Source: Oscillospiraceae bacterium (GTDB lineage: Bacteria > Bacillota > Clostridia > Oscillospirales > Oscillospiraceae). Taken from it: DNA of 64,000 nt. The notes under the pieces are model-generated. The model saw only the letters and a list, made by a program, of their open reading frames with translations, was not told where the DNA came from and did not search any database. Both the position numbers and the translations under genes were made by a program. Positions 1 to 8,036 of the stretch are shown in pieces (position 1 is the stretch's first letter; every line of letters begins with the position of its first letter). Where the stretch lies: contig JAFUNI010000016.1 of NCBI GenBank assembly GCA_017482385.1, positions 62,001 to 126,000 on the forward strand, written 5' to 3'.

Positions 1-1
1 T

Positions 2-646
2 GCCGGCCCATTCCTACCCAAGGGCGTGGAAAGTTATATCCGGAAAAATGGCTTTTACGGCACGGCCAAGGACTACCGAAACTTAAGCCTTGAAGAATTG
101 GAGCAGGTGGCGGTGAGCTTGGTGAAGCCCAACCGGGTGGCCCATATCTTAGGCTGCCGGGACACCGCAGCGGAACTGGCCCGGCGCTGGGGTGCGAATG
201 AAACCGACGCAGCAAGAGCCGGACTTCTTCACGATATCACGAAAGCTCTGGACGGCCCGCTGCAATTGACATTGTGCCGGGAGTATGGTATGATGTTGGA
301 TGCTTTTCACGAGAAAAATCCCAAAACACTCCACGCCATTACCGGCAGCCTGGTTGCTGACCGGATATTTGGGGAAAATAGGGAAGTGGTAGCTGCCATT
401 CGCAGTCATACCACCGGAAAAGCGAATATGAATACTTTGGAAAAAATTCTGTATGTGGCAGACTATATGGAGCCAAACCGGGACTTCCCCGGGGTGGAAA
501 AGCTCCGTGAGCTTGCCTTTACGGATTTGGATAAAGCCCTAAAATTGGGACTTGAAATGACCCTTAAGCTGCTCAAAGAGCAGGGAAGAGAGATTTCTCC
601 GGAATCTGCGGAGGCCTTGGCCTTCTTGGAGCGCTCCGGTGTATAA
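2..646 (+). CDS. yqeK: NadD-YqeK fusion protein, C-terminal part (5' end outside window)
   Basis: The frame is open from base 2, so this is the end of a longer gene. The first visible residues (LPKGVESYIRKNGFYG) look like the C-terminus of nicotinate-nucleotide adenylyltransferase NadD, and run without a break into an HD-superfamily domain: a His at about fragment residue 48 and the HD pair at 77-78 (LLHDITK). YqeK-type HD proteins are known to hydrolyse diadenosine tetraphosphate symmetrically, and NadD-YqeK fusions occur in Clostridia. A GTG at 26 could be called as a start, but it falls inside the NadD tail. The stop is 18 bases before rsfS, which fits the common nadD-yqeK-rsfS order. The HD domain is sure; the fusion is inferred from the visible tail only. 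Confidence 0.85.
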   Translation, partial: AGPFLPKGVESYIRKNGFYGTAKDYRNLSLEELEQVAVSLVKPNRVAHILGCRDTAAELARRWGANETDAARAGLLHDITKALDGPLQLTLCREYGMMLDAFHEKNPKTLHAITGSLVADRIFGENREVVAAIRSHTTGKANMNTLEKILYVADYMEPNRDFPGVEKLRELAFTDLDKALKLGLEMTLKLLKEQGREISPESAEALAFLERSGV

Positions 647-664
647 GAATGAGAGGATGAAACT

Positions 665-1027
665 ATGTTAAGTGCAAAAGAAGTTGCGATTGCAGTCACC
701 AAGGCTTTGGATGAGAAAAAGGGCCTGGATATTAAGTTGCTGAAGATCGATAAGGTAAGCTCCCTGGCAGATTATTTTCTGATCTGCACCGGTACTTCCA
801 ACACCCACGTAAAGACCCTCTGCGATCACGCGGAGTACACCCTGGAGCAGCTGGGCGAGCCCATGCTGGGCCGTGAGGGTCACCGGGGCAACACCTGGGA
901 ACTGCTGGACTATGGCAGCTTGGTCGTCCATGTGTTTACCGAAGAAGCCAGAGAATTTTACTCCCTGGAGCGCCTGTGGGCAGATGCCGAGCAGGTGGAC
1001 CTGCAGGATATCGTCATTGAAGAGTGA
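665..1027 (+). CDS. rsfS: Ribosome silencing factor RsfS (Iojap family)
   Basis: This 120-residue protein matches the length and sequence of RsfS/Iojap. The family signature is visible: DYFLICTG near residue 37, then GREGHRGNTWELLDYGSLVVHVF, ending in an acidic tail. RsfS binds ribosomal protein L14 and blocks joining of the 30S and 50S subunits when nutrients are short. It lies between yqeK and leuS with short gaps (18 and 18 bases), so the three are probably co-transcribed. The ribosome binding site is GAGGATG just before the ATG. Confidence 0.95.
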   Translation: MLSAKEVAIAVTKALDEKKGLDIKLLKIDKVSSLADYFLICTGTSNTHVKTLCDHAEYTLEQLGEPMLGREGHRGNTWELLDYGSLVVHVFTEEAREFYSLERLWADAEQVDLQDIVIEE

Positions 1028-1045
1028 GAAAGAAGGATTGCGGCT

Positions 1046-3469
1046 ATGAATTACGAGCATCAGAAAGTTGAAGAAAAATGGCAAAAATACTGGGAAGAGC
1101 ATAATACTTTCCATACCGATGTGTGGGATTTCTCCAAGCCCAAGTACTATGTGCTGGATATGTTCCCTTATCCCTCTGGCGTTGGCCTGCACGCCGGTCA
1201 CCCCGAAGGCTATACTGCTACGGATATTATGTCCCGTATGAAGCGTATGCAGGGCTATAATGTTCTGCACCCCATGGGCTATGACTCCTTTGGCCTGCCC
1301 GCTGAGCAGTATGCTGTGGATACCGGCAACCACCCCAACGGCTTTACCCAAAAGAATATCGAAACCTTCTCCAAGCAGCTGAAGGAACTGGGCTTTGACT
1401 ACGATTGGGACAAGGTAATTGCTACTTCCGATCCCGACTTCTACAAGTGGACCCAGTGGATTTTCAAGAAGCTGTGGGAGGCAGGCTACGCTAAGCGGAT
1501 CGAAATGCCTGTAAACTGGTGCGAAGCCCTGGGTACAGTGCTTGCCAATGATGAAGTTATCGATGGCAAGTCCGAGCGTGGCGGCTATCCTGTTGAGAAG
1601 AAAATGATGATGCAGTGGGTCATTGACCAGCCTGCATTTGCAGAAAAGCTCCTGGAGGGCCTGGAGGAGATCGACTGGCCCGAATCCACCAAGGAGATCC
1701 AGCGCAACTGGATCGGCAAGTCTACCGGCGTTGAGGTGGACTTCAAGCTGGTGGGCGGCGGTGAATTCTCCATCTATACCACCTGTATTGAAACCATCTA
1801 CGGTATTACCTTTATGGTCCTTGCACCCGACGGCAAGATCACCCAGAGCCTGTTGGACCGGGTGGAAAACCGGGAAGAGGTGGATGCCTACATTGCCAAG
1901 GCTGCGAAGAAGAGCGAAATCGACCGTACCGATGCCAGCAAGACCAAGACCGGCTGCTGCTTAAAGGGCGTTTACGCCATCAACCCCGTCAACGGCAAGG
2001 AAGTGCCTGTGTTTATTGGCGACTTTGTTTTGGGTAACTACGGCACCGGCGCCGTTATGGCTGTTCCCAGCCACGATCAGCGTGACTTTGAGTATGCCGT
2101 TGCCCACAAGATTCCTATGATCCAGGTCATTGAGGGCCGGGATGTGAGCGAGTGCGCCTTTGAAAAGCAGGACTACTTAGGTAAGGGCTGTAAGCTCATC
2201 AACTCTGAAGAGTTCACCGGTCTTACCGTGGAAGAGGCAAAGGAAGCCATCACCGAAAAGCTGGAAAAGGCCGGTGTTGCCAGAAGAAAGAACAACTACC
2301 ACTTCCGTGAGTGGATCTTCGCCCGTCAGCGTTATTGGGGCGAGCCTGTTCCCTGTGTGTACACAGAAGATGGCGAAACCGTGTTCCTGCCCGACAGTGA
2401 GCTGCCCCTGGTTCTGCCCGAGCTGGAGGACTACAAGGGCCGTGGTGGCAAAGCGCCTTTGGAAAATGCCGAGGAGTGGAAGCAGTACAATCAGAACGGT
2501 ATCAAGGGTCTGCGGGAAACCTCCACAATGCCCGGATCTGCCGGTTCTTCCTGGTACTTTATGCGCTACATCGATCCCAAGAACGAGGAAACCTTCTGCG
2601 ATCCCGAACTGCTGAAGCACTGGATGCCCGTTGACCTGTACATCGGCGGCCCCGAGCACGCTGTAGGCCACTTGATCTACTCCCGTATCTGGAACCGCTT
2701 CCTGTATGATAACGGCCTGGCACCCACCAAGGAGCCTTTCAAGAAGCTGGTCCACCAGGGCATGATCCTGGGTGAGAACGGCATCAAGATGGGCAAGCGT
2801 TTCCCCGAGTTTGTGGTCAACCCCAGTGATGTTGTCCGGGAATACGGCGCAGATACCCTCCGCCTTTACGAGATGTTTATGGGCCCCCTGGAGGTCTCCA
2901 AGCCCTGGAGTACCACCGGTGTTGCCGGCGCTAAGAAGTTTATCAACCGTGTGTGGAACTTCTTTACCGAGCCTGCCAATATCACCGAAACCGACGATGG
3001 CAAGCTGACCAAGATCTACCACCAGACCGTCAAAAAGGTTACTTCCGACTTTGAGGTCCTGGGCTTCAATACAGCCATTGCCCAGATGATGGTCCTTGTC
3101 AATGAGGTCTATAAGAACGGCACTTGTCCCAGAGAGTATGCCGAAGGCTTTATTAAGATGATCTCCTGCATCATTCCCCACGTGGGTGAGGAGGTTTGGC
3201 AGGCACTGGGTCACAATGATACCATCGCCTATGAGAGCTGGCCTACCTATGATGAGGCCAAGTGCAAGGATACCCAGGTCACCATCGCTGTCCAGGTCAA
3301 CGGCAAGATGCGCGGCACTGTGGAGATGGAAGCTGACTTGGATAATGATACTGTGGTTAATAATGTGTTGGCCGATCAGAAAATCAAGAATTTCCTGGAA
3401 AAGAACGGCGGCAATATCATTAAGACCATCGTTGTCAAGAACAAGCTGGTCAACCTGATTGTGAAATAA
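1046..3469 (+). CDS. leuS: Leucyl-tRNA synthetase (divergent motif subclass)
   Basis: At 807 residues this is a full-length class Ia synthetase that charges tRNA-Leu. The HIGH motif is HAGH at residues 49-52. Two signatures differ from the textbook form. The KMSKS loop reads KMGKR at 581-585. The threonine-rich stretch of the CP1 editing domain, normally TTRPDT, reads TTCIET at 245-250. The editing-site GTGAVMAVPSHDQRD block, with its conserved Asp, is kept, so the CP1 domain is present. From memory, some other Clostridia share these variants, but I cannot check that here. The gene follows rsfS by 18 bases with no separate leader or T-box. The identity as LeuRS is certain; the strength of its editing activity is open. 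Confidence 0.95.
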   Translation: MNYEHQKVEEKWQKYWEEHNTFHTDVWDFSKPKYYVLDMFPYPSGVGLHAGHPEGYTATDIMSRMKRMQGYNVLHPMGYDSFGLPAEQYAVDTGNHPNGFTQKNIETFSKQLKELGFDYDWDKVIATSDPDFYKWTQWIFKKLWEAGYAKRIEMPVNWCEALGTVLANDEVIDGKSERGGYPVEKKMMMQWVIDQPAFAEKLLEGLEEIDWPESTKEIQRNWIGKSTGVEVDFKLVGGGEFSIYTTCIETIYGITFMVLAPDGKITQSLLDRVENREEVDAYIAKAAKKSEIDRTDASKTKTGCCLKGVYAINPVNGKEVPVFIGDFVLGNYGTGAVMAVPSHDQRDFEYAVAHKIPMIQVIEGRDVSECAFEKQDYLGKGCKLINSEEFTGLTVEEAKEAITEKLEKAGVARRKNNYHFREWIFARQRYWGEPVPCVYTEDGETVFLPDSELPLVLPELEDYKGRGGKAPLENAEEWKQYNQNGIKGLRETSTMPGSAGSSWYFMRYIDPKNEETFCDPELLKHWMPVDLYIGGPEHAVGHLIYSRIWNRFLYDNGLAPTKEPFKKLVHQGMILGENGIKMGKRFPEFVVNPSDVVREYGADTLRLYEMFMGPLEVSKPWSTTGVAGAKKFINRVWNFFTEPANITETDDGKLTKIYHQTVKKVTSDFEVLGFNTAIAQMMVLVNEVYKNGTCPREYAEGFIKMISCIIPHVGEEVWQALGHNDTIAYESWPTYDEAKCKDTQVTIAVQVNGKMRGTVEMEADLDNDTVVNNVLADQKIKNFLEKNGGNIIKTIVVKNKLVNLIVK

Positions 3470-3511
3470 GGAAAAGTTTCTAAAAAACTGTCAAAAAGGA
3501 AGAAATCCCGC

Positions 3512-3540
3512 TTGACAAAAATGAAAATTCAGCATATAAT
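3512..3540 (+). promoter_or_regulatory. Consensus sigma-A promoter of rpsU
   Basis: TTGACA (3512-3517) and TATAAT (3535-3540) are both perfect and separated by 17 bases. Transcription would start near 3547 and give a leader of about 60 nucleotides to rpsU. Confidence 0.93.
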
Positions 3541-3564
3541 AGTCGAGCCGATACGGCCCTGAAA

Positions 3565-3587
3565 GTGTCCTGGATGTAGCCGGACAC
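3565..3587 (+). promoter_or_regulatory. Hairpin in rpsU 5' leader
   Basis: GTGTCC (3565-3570) pairs with GGACAC (3582-3587). GG/CC pairs beside a one-base bulge extend the stem. It ends just before the GGAGGGAGGG ribosome binding site. Ribosomal protein genes often carry autoregulatory leaders, but this matches no class I recognise. Confidence 0.4.
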
Positions 3588-3607
3588 CATCGGAGGGAGG
3601 GAAAACA

Positions 3608-3790
3608 ATGTCTGAAATTCGCGTTAAGGAAAACGAATCTCTGGAAAGCGCTCTGCGTCGTTTTAAGCGTAGCTGTGCCAAGGAGGGCGTTATCGCCGAA
3701 GTGAAGAAGCGTGAGCATTACGTCAGCCCCAGCCTGAAGCGTAAGCAGAAGTCTGAAGCTGCCCGTAAGAACAAGAGAAAGTTCTATTAA
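3608..3790 (+). CDS. rpsU: 30S ribosomal protein S21
   Basis: This 60-residue, highly basic protein is a full-length S21. It starts [21 protein letters not shown] and ends in a lysine/arginine-rich tail (KNKRKFY). S21 binds the small subunit near the anti-Shine-Dalgarno region and helps initiation. It forms its own unit, with a perfect promoter upstream and a strong terminator downstream. The purine-rich GGAGGGAGGG ribosome binding site is unusually strong, as expected for a highly expressed gene. Confidence 0.97.
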   Translation: MSEIRVKENESLESALRRFKRSCAKEGVIAEVKKREHYVSPSLKRKQKSEAARKNKRKFY

Positions 3791-3817
3791 TTTCCCTCTT
3801 AGCTATATGCGCAATTA

Positions 3818-3849
3818 CCCCGCAGACGAAAGTCTGCGGGGTTGTTTTT
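3818..3849 (+). terminator. rpsU intrinsic terminator
   Basis: CCCCGCAGAC (3818-3827), a GAAA tetraloop and GTCTGCGGGG (3832-3841) form a perfect 10-bp stem followed by TTGTTTTT. Confidence 0.95.
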
Positions 3850-4645
3850 ATCCCAGCATAACATCTAACAGCATCATCGTTGCAAAGCCTAAGACGATGC
3901 CCATTGTGGCAGAATATGGCTGCGCTCTTTGATTTCTTTGACATTCCGGAATCAGCTCGTGTACCGCGACCAAAATCATAGCCCCGGCGGCAAAGGACAG
4001 GGCGTAGGGCAGGATCGTTTCCATAGAAACAACCAATAATGCGCCTACGACACCGGCAATGGGTTCTACCATCCCCGATGCCTGCCCCAGGAAGAAACTC
4101 TTTTTCCGGGAATAGCCCTCTCTTCGCAGGGGGACGGAAACCGCCGCACCTTCCGGGAAATTTTGCAGGCCAATGCCCACGGCAACAGAAATTGCCCCCA
4201 TTAAGGCTTCCGTGGTGGATCCTTCGCCCTGCAGCGCGCCAAAGGCCACGCCCACAGCCAACCCCTCCGGTATGTTGTGTAGGGTGATGGAGAGAATCAG
4301 CATGATAATGCGGTGGAGCTGTTCTTTTCCTTGGACATGGTCAGCACTTGACCGGGCAAAGGTAACCACCTTGTCGGAAACCCACATAAATACTGCACCG
4401 CACAGAAAACCCACTGTAGCTACGAGATATGCGGGCAGACCGCCTGCAGCCTCGGCCCGTTCAATTGCCGGCTGCAGCAGTGACCAAAAGCTGGCAGCAA
4501 TCATAACACCGGAGGCAAAGCCTAACATAGTATTTAACCCTTTGGGATTGGGGGATTTGAAAAACACGACCATTGCCGCCCCCAAAGCAGTCACAAACCA
4601 GGTGCCCAACGTTGCGAGCCCTGCCATTATGACATAATTACCCAT
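3848..4645 (-). CDS. ZIP family divalent metal transporter
   Basis: This 265-residue polytopic membrane protein has the ZIP family metal-site motifs: HNIPEG in the fourth-helix region, NFPEGAA in the fifth, and HELIPE near the C-terminus. It would import zinc or a similar divalent metal across the cytoplasmic membrane (ZupT/GufA type). The start ATG has AAGGAGGTG upstream. It is a single gene with a TATAAT box on the minus strand (4666-4671) inside an inverted repeat. That arrangement suggests control by a metal-sensing repressor. Family assignment is firm; the exact metal is not. Confidence 0.9.
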   Translation of the reverse strand: MGNYVIMAGLATLGTWFVTALGAAMVVFFKSPNPKGLNTMLGFASGVMIAASFWSLLQPAIERAEAAGGLPAYLVATVGFLCGAVFMWVSDKVVTFARSSADHVQGKEQLHRIIMLILSITLHNIPEGLAVGVAFGALQGEGSTTEALMGAISVAVGIGLQNFPEGAAVSVPLRREGYSRKKSFFLGQASGMVEPIAGVVGALLVVSMETILPYALSFAAGAMILVAVHELIPECQRNQRAQPYSATMGIVLGFATMMLLDVMLG

Positions 4646-4656
4646 AATGCACCTCC

Positions 4657-4682
4657 TTATTTGCCATTATATTTGCAAATAA
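4657..4682 (-). promoter_or_regulatory. Inverted repeat over the ZIP gene -10 box (candidate metalloregulator operator)
   Basis: TTATTTGC (4657-4664) and GCAAATAA (4675-4682) are perfect 8-bp arms around a 10-bp spacer. The minus-strand TATAAT at 4666-4671 lies in the spacer, so a bound protein would block the promoter. The geometry fits a Fur/Zur- or DtxR-type site, but the regulator is unknown. Confidence 0.55.
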
Positions 4683-4697
4683 GCTGTTTGGTGCGTA

Positions 4698-4727
4698 AAA
4701 AACGCTATCCCGAAGGATAGCGTTTTT
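4698..4727 (-). terminator. Terminator of the DUF554 gene
   Basis: AAAAACGCTATCC (4698-4710), loop CGAA and GGATAGCGTTTTT (4715-4727) form a perfect stem. Read on the minus strand it is followed by T residues, directly after the DUF554 stop codon. Confidence 0.9.
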
Positions 4728-4729
4728 GC

Positions 4730-5449
4730 TTATATAGGAAGAAACGCAGCGGCAATGGCAAAGATCACAGCCGGGAGCAAATTGGCGACCCGAACGGTCT
4801 TGCCCCATACCAAATTGATGCCCACACAGAAGATCAGCACAGAGCCGACCATAGAAAGATTCCAAAGGGCAGCCTCCGTCATCAGCGGCTGCAGAAGCTT
4901 GGCGAGGAGTGTCACACCGCCTTGCAAAATACCCACCGGAATGGCAGAGAAGATACAGCCCTTTCCCATCGCGCAGGCCATAACCATAATGATGATCAAG
5001 TCTAAAATTGCCTTGGCACCCAGGATCGACCAGTTGCCGGAAATTCCGTCCTCAATAGCGCCCACAATAGCCATTGCGCCGATGCATACTGTAAAGGAAG
5101 CCGTGACAAAGGCATCCACAAAGCCACCGTCTTTTGCATTGCCGGTCTTTCGCTTCAGCCAGTTGCCAAATCGTTCAAAAGCTGCCTCAATGTTCAGTAG
5201 TTCGCCCACCAGTGCGCCCAAAGCCAAGCAGCCAACCAGGAGCATTGTTCCGCTGCCGGTGAGGGCAGTGCCTTCCACTGAGAGCATTTTCTCCATCGCT
5301 CCGGCGATACCGATAAACAGAACACTGATGCCGCAGGCTTTTGTCAGCCCATCCTGAAGACGGTCGTTCATAAACTTGCCAAAAAGCAAACCCAACAATC
5401 CGCCGGCCAAAATTGCTGCGCAGTTGAGGATAGTTCCCAATCCAATCAT
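4730..5449 (-). CDS. DUF554 family membrane protein
   Basis: The 239-residue protein is strongly hydrophobic, with about seven predicted membrane segments, and opens MIGLGTILNCAAILAGGLLG. This glycine-rich first helix and the later FVTASFTVCIGAMAIVGAI stretch are typical of DUF554 (YdfK/YqgA type) proteins. Their function is not established; a transport role has been suggested from the fold. The start has GAGGG upstream, and the gene stands alone between its own promoter and terminator. Family call is confident; no substrate can be named. Confidence 0.85.
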   Translation of the reverse strand: MIGLGTILNCAAILAGGLLGLLFGKFMNDRLQDGLTKACGISVLFIGIAGAMEKMLSVEGTALTGSGTMLLVGCLALGALVGELLNIEAAFERFGNWLKRKTGNAKDGGFVDAFVTASFTVCIGAMAIVGAIEDGISGNWSILGAKAILDLIIIMVMACAMGKGCIFSAIPVGILQGGVTLLAKLLQPLMTEAALWNLSMVGSVLIFCVGINLVWGKTVRVANLLPAVIFAIAAAFLPI

Positions 5450-5471
5450 AATATCCCTCTTTTCTGATGGT

Positions 5472-5501
5472 ATTTTAATCCCTTAGGGGATAATTTGTCA
5501 A
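5472..5501 (-). promoter_or_regulatory. Promoter of the DUF554 gene
   Basis: On the minus strand TTGACA (5496-5501) is followed after 18 bases by TAAAAT (5472-5477). Confidence 0.65.
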
Positions 5502-5565
5502 GAAAGGAGTGGAAAAAAGAAAATGAAGGTGCTATAATAAGGAAAAACATAGGGAGGAACATACT

Positions 5566-6288
5566 ATGCAGGAAACACTTTATAATGGCTTTCGCCGTAT
5601 AGACTTTACATTCGAAGGCAGAGAAGCATTGCTGATTTTCCCGGAGAAGCCCAATGAAAATAAGAATTGGCTGCTGAAGACGGAATATTTTAGTGCTTTC
5701 CCTGACTTCCAAATCCAAATGCTCCACCGTGGCTGGCATTTGGCGTTCATCAAGAATATCACTCGCTGGTGTTTGGAGGAAGACCTGGACCTGAAAAAGC
5801 GGTTTGCAGAGTATCTGCATGCGGAATACGGTCTGTGCGAAAAATGCGTTCCCGTAGGCATGAGCTGCGGTGGCTTGATCGGCAGCAAGTTTGCCGCCAA
5901 GTACCCGGAAAAAGTGTCTGCCCTGTATTTGGATGCCCCTGTTATGAATTTGCTGTCCTGCCCGGCCGGCTTGGGTATTGCTGAAAACAGCTTGTATCCG
6001 GAATTTGCGGAAGCTACGGGTATGACCGTTTCAGACCTTATCTGCTACCGGGAGCATCCCATCGATAAAATGCACCTGCTTTTGGAGAACAAGATCCCCG
6101 TGGTGCTGGTGTACGGCGATTCGGATACAGTAGTTCCTTATAAGGAAAACGGAGCGCTGCTGGAAAAATACTATAAAGAAAACGGCGGCGTCATCGAAGT
6201 CTACGGCAAGGCAGGCTGCGGCCACCACCCCCACGGCTTGGAGGATAACACCCCTATCATCGAGTTTGTTGAAAAATATAGCATATAA
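5566..6288 (+). CDS. Alpha/beta hydrolase
   Basis: This 240-residue protein has the alpha/beta hydrolase layout: nucleophile elbow GMSCG with Ser100, an acidic residue at Asp185 or Asp187 (YGDSDTVVP), and His220-223 (GCGHHPHG) near the C-terminus. No signal peptide is visible, so it should be cytoplasmic, and the substrate cannot be told. It is a single gene. An extended -10 box (TGCTATAAT, core 5533-5538) lies upstream with only a weak -35. The ribosome binding site is AGGGAGG, and a bidirectional terminator follows. Confidence 0.85.
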   Translation: MQETLYNGFRRIDFTFEGREALLIFPEKPNENKNWLLKTEYFSAFPDFQIQMLHRGWHLAFIKNITRWCLEEDLDLKKRFAEYLHAEYGLCEKCVPVGMSCGGLIGSKFAAKYPEKVSALYLDAPVMNLLSCPAGLGIAENSLYPEFAEATGMTVSDLICYREHPIDKMHLLLENKIPVVLVYGDSDTVVPYKENGALLEKYYKENGGVIEVYGKAGCGHHPHGLEDNTPIIEFVEKYSI

Positions 6289-6289
6289 G

Positions 6290-6318
6290 AAAACGACCAC
6301 CCAATGGGTGGTCGTTTT
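6290..6318. terminator. Bidirectional terminator between convergent genes
   Basis: AAAACGACCACCC (6290-6302), loop AAT and GGGTGGTCGTTTT (6306-6318) serve both the hydrolase (+) and the glycosidase (-). Confidence 0.92.
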
Positions 6319-6323
6319 ACGTA

Positions 6324-7913
6324 TTACTTTAGGCTGTCCAACAAAGATGCGTCGGAAACGAACAGAGGATAGTCAAGCAGCGGCATCTTGGGAAGTACTT
6401 CCAAATAGCCCCAGTTGCCGTCTGTCCAGTGAGCCATCTGCTTGATCCGGTAAACCTTTGCGGTGATGGGATCAATCAGAATGGGCTTTTCCAGCTTTGT
6501 ACCCTCGGGCAGATAGAAATTGATACGAACGGGCTTAACCTGCCAGCCACAGTCGATATTGGTGGGATGGTAGTAAGCGAAAATGGGGATGTTACCACGG
6601 CGGAAGGTGACAGAGATGCCGTTGGCAACTTCTGCGGGCAGACAGTTATAACCGAATGCAGAGGCCCAGGGGTTGATCTCAAAGCAACCGGTGACCATTT
6701 CCGTCTTGGAGTCAAAGAGGTTGGCAAAGCTTTGCATTGCCCGGAACGCCAGCTTGGGACGGTAGTTCTCGGGATCGGTGGCGTCAATAACACCCTGGGA
6801 GTGTACATTGCCGTTGGGCAGATAGCCGTTGCCGATATCACAGATGAGGAAGTAGGAACTGACCTCCATATTTTCCCGCAGGTCGCACAGATACCGACGG
6901 GTCAGATACTTAGCCTGGCTCAGCTCGGTGCTGCGAATGCCGCGACCCAAGAGGTTGGAATCAGAGGGACGGCCATTTTCGCCCATCCACATAACGATGT
7001 TGCGACCACTCTTGGCGATCAGGTCACGAATAAACTGCATCCGGTCGTGATAGTAGTTCTCGGGAGTAGCGCCATAGGGGTGGTAGGTAAAGATGTCGAT
7101 GTGGTCAGCGATGCCGTTATCGAACAGCCCCTGAATGTACTCGTTGGAGATAGCGCCGCCGGAGATAGAACCGGCAATGATTTTGGCCTCTGGCTGCACA
7201 GAGCGTACGGCCGCAGCTGTGATCTTCACCAGTTCAGCGTAAACCTCAGGGGGCTCACCCATAGGATAATGTTCTTTCCAATCTACCCGGCGCAGGAAAC
7301 CTGCATTGGGTTCGTTCCAAACCTCCCAGTGGAAGACACGGTCCTTAAAATGCTCGGCCATAGCCTTACAGTAGTTGGTCCAACCGGTGATACCCTTCTC
7401 ACCGAAGCGGGTGGGGGAGAAGAAATAGTTGCCGTGAGGAGGAATAGCTACTGCGCCTTCCATATACAGGCCGTTGCCGAAGCCCAGGCTGAACCAGGGC
7501 TGGATGCCCTCGCTGCGTAAACCGTCAACGATCTCATCCAACCAACCAAAGTCATAAACACCGGGTACGGTCTCTGCTCTCTGCCAGCCGGACTGGAGTC
7601 TTGCCCACTTGATGCCGGATTCCTTGGCAATAGGGAGAACCTTGTCAAAAATATAACCGGTGCGGTGATCCAGCAGTTCAAAACCAACACCCAGGGGGGA
7701 GCTTTCCACATCCTTGCTGGCCCGATAGGGGAAATCGCAAATGTACTCCAGCTCCGGACCGAAGCCGTCATACTGGGGGTCGAACAGAACCTCTTTGTAC
7801 TTTTTATAGTCTTCTGCTCTGGGGTTCAGTGCGCCTGCGGGCATAGGATCGGGTACGGGCAGTTGGTCGGCAAAACCCATACCGGTTTGCCTAATAATAG
7901 TCTCTTCGGCCAT
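6324..7913 (-). CDS. Clan-A glycoside hydrolase (GH39-like or related)
   Basis: I place the start at 7913 because AGGAGGT sits 6 bases upstream there; a longer frame to 7952 lacks a site. The 529-residue product has a TIM-barrel glycosidase pattern. WEVWNEPN holds the acid/base Glu201, and WMGENG holds the likely nucleophile Glu312; the Asn-Glu pair is typical of clan GH-A. An all-beta C-terminal region follows. There is no signal peptide, so it acts inside the cell on imported oligosaccharides. Candidate activities in this clan include beta-xylosidase, arabinofuranosidase and glucosidase; I cannot choose. It is a single gene with its own promoter, and a palindrome just downstream of the start site suggests repression by a sugar regulator. 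Confidence 0.8.
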   Translation of the reverse strand: MAEETIIRQTGMGFADQLPVPDPMPAGALNPRAEDYKKYKEVLFDPQYDGFGPELEYICDFPYRASKDVESSPLGVGFELLDHRTGYIFDKVLPIAKESGIKWARLQSGWQRAETVPGVYDFGWLDEIVDGLRSEGIQPWFSLGFGNGLYMEGAVAIPPHGNYFFSPTRFGEKGITGWTNYCKAMAEHFKDRVFHWEVWNEPNAGFLRRVDWKEHYPMGEPPEVYAELVKITAAAVRSVQPEAKIIAGSISGGAISNEYIQGLFDNGIADHIDIFTYHPYGATPENYYHDRMQFIRDLIAKSGRNIVMWMGENGRPSDSNLLGRGIRSTELSQAKYLTRRYLCDLRENMEVSSYFLICDIGNGYLPNGNVHSQGVIDATDPENYRPKLAFRAMQSFANLFDSKTEMVTGCFEINPWASAFGYNCLPAEVANGISVTFRRGNIPIFAYYHPTNIDCGWQVKPVRINFYLPEGTKLEKPILIDPITAKVYRIKQMAHWTDGNWGYLEVLPKMPLLDYPLFVSDASLLDSLK

Positions 7914-7944
7914 ATTGACTACCTCCTGAAATCTTTGTTTTTTG

Positions 7945-7959
7945 CCTTGCAATGCAAGG
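7945..7959 (-). promoter_or_regulatory. 15-bp palindrome downstream of the glycosidase promoter
   Basis: CCTTGCA (7945-7951) and TGCAAGG (7953-7959) are perfect arms around one base. They sit roughly at +6 to +20 of the transcript starting near 7965, a usual repressor position. Confidence 0.5.
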
Positions 7960-7971
7960 TTTCATAACCTA

Positions 7972-8000
7972 AGTATAGCACGCAGGGGGGTATGTTTCAA
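7972..8000 (-). promoter_or_regulatory. Promoter of the glycosidase gene
   Basis: Minus strand TTGAAA (7995-8000), 17 bases, TATACT (7972-7977) with an upstream TGC extended -10. Confidence 0.75.
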
Positions 8001-8036
8001 GAAAACGATACGATATATTTTAGCACGATTTGATCA

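Noticed and set aside
1028..1045. T-box leader for leuS
   Set aside because: The gap is 18 bases and leuS is inside an operon.
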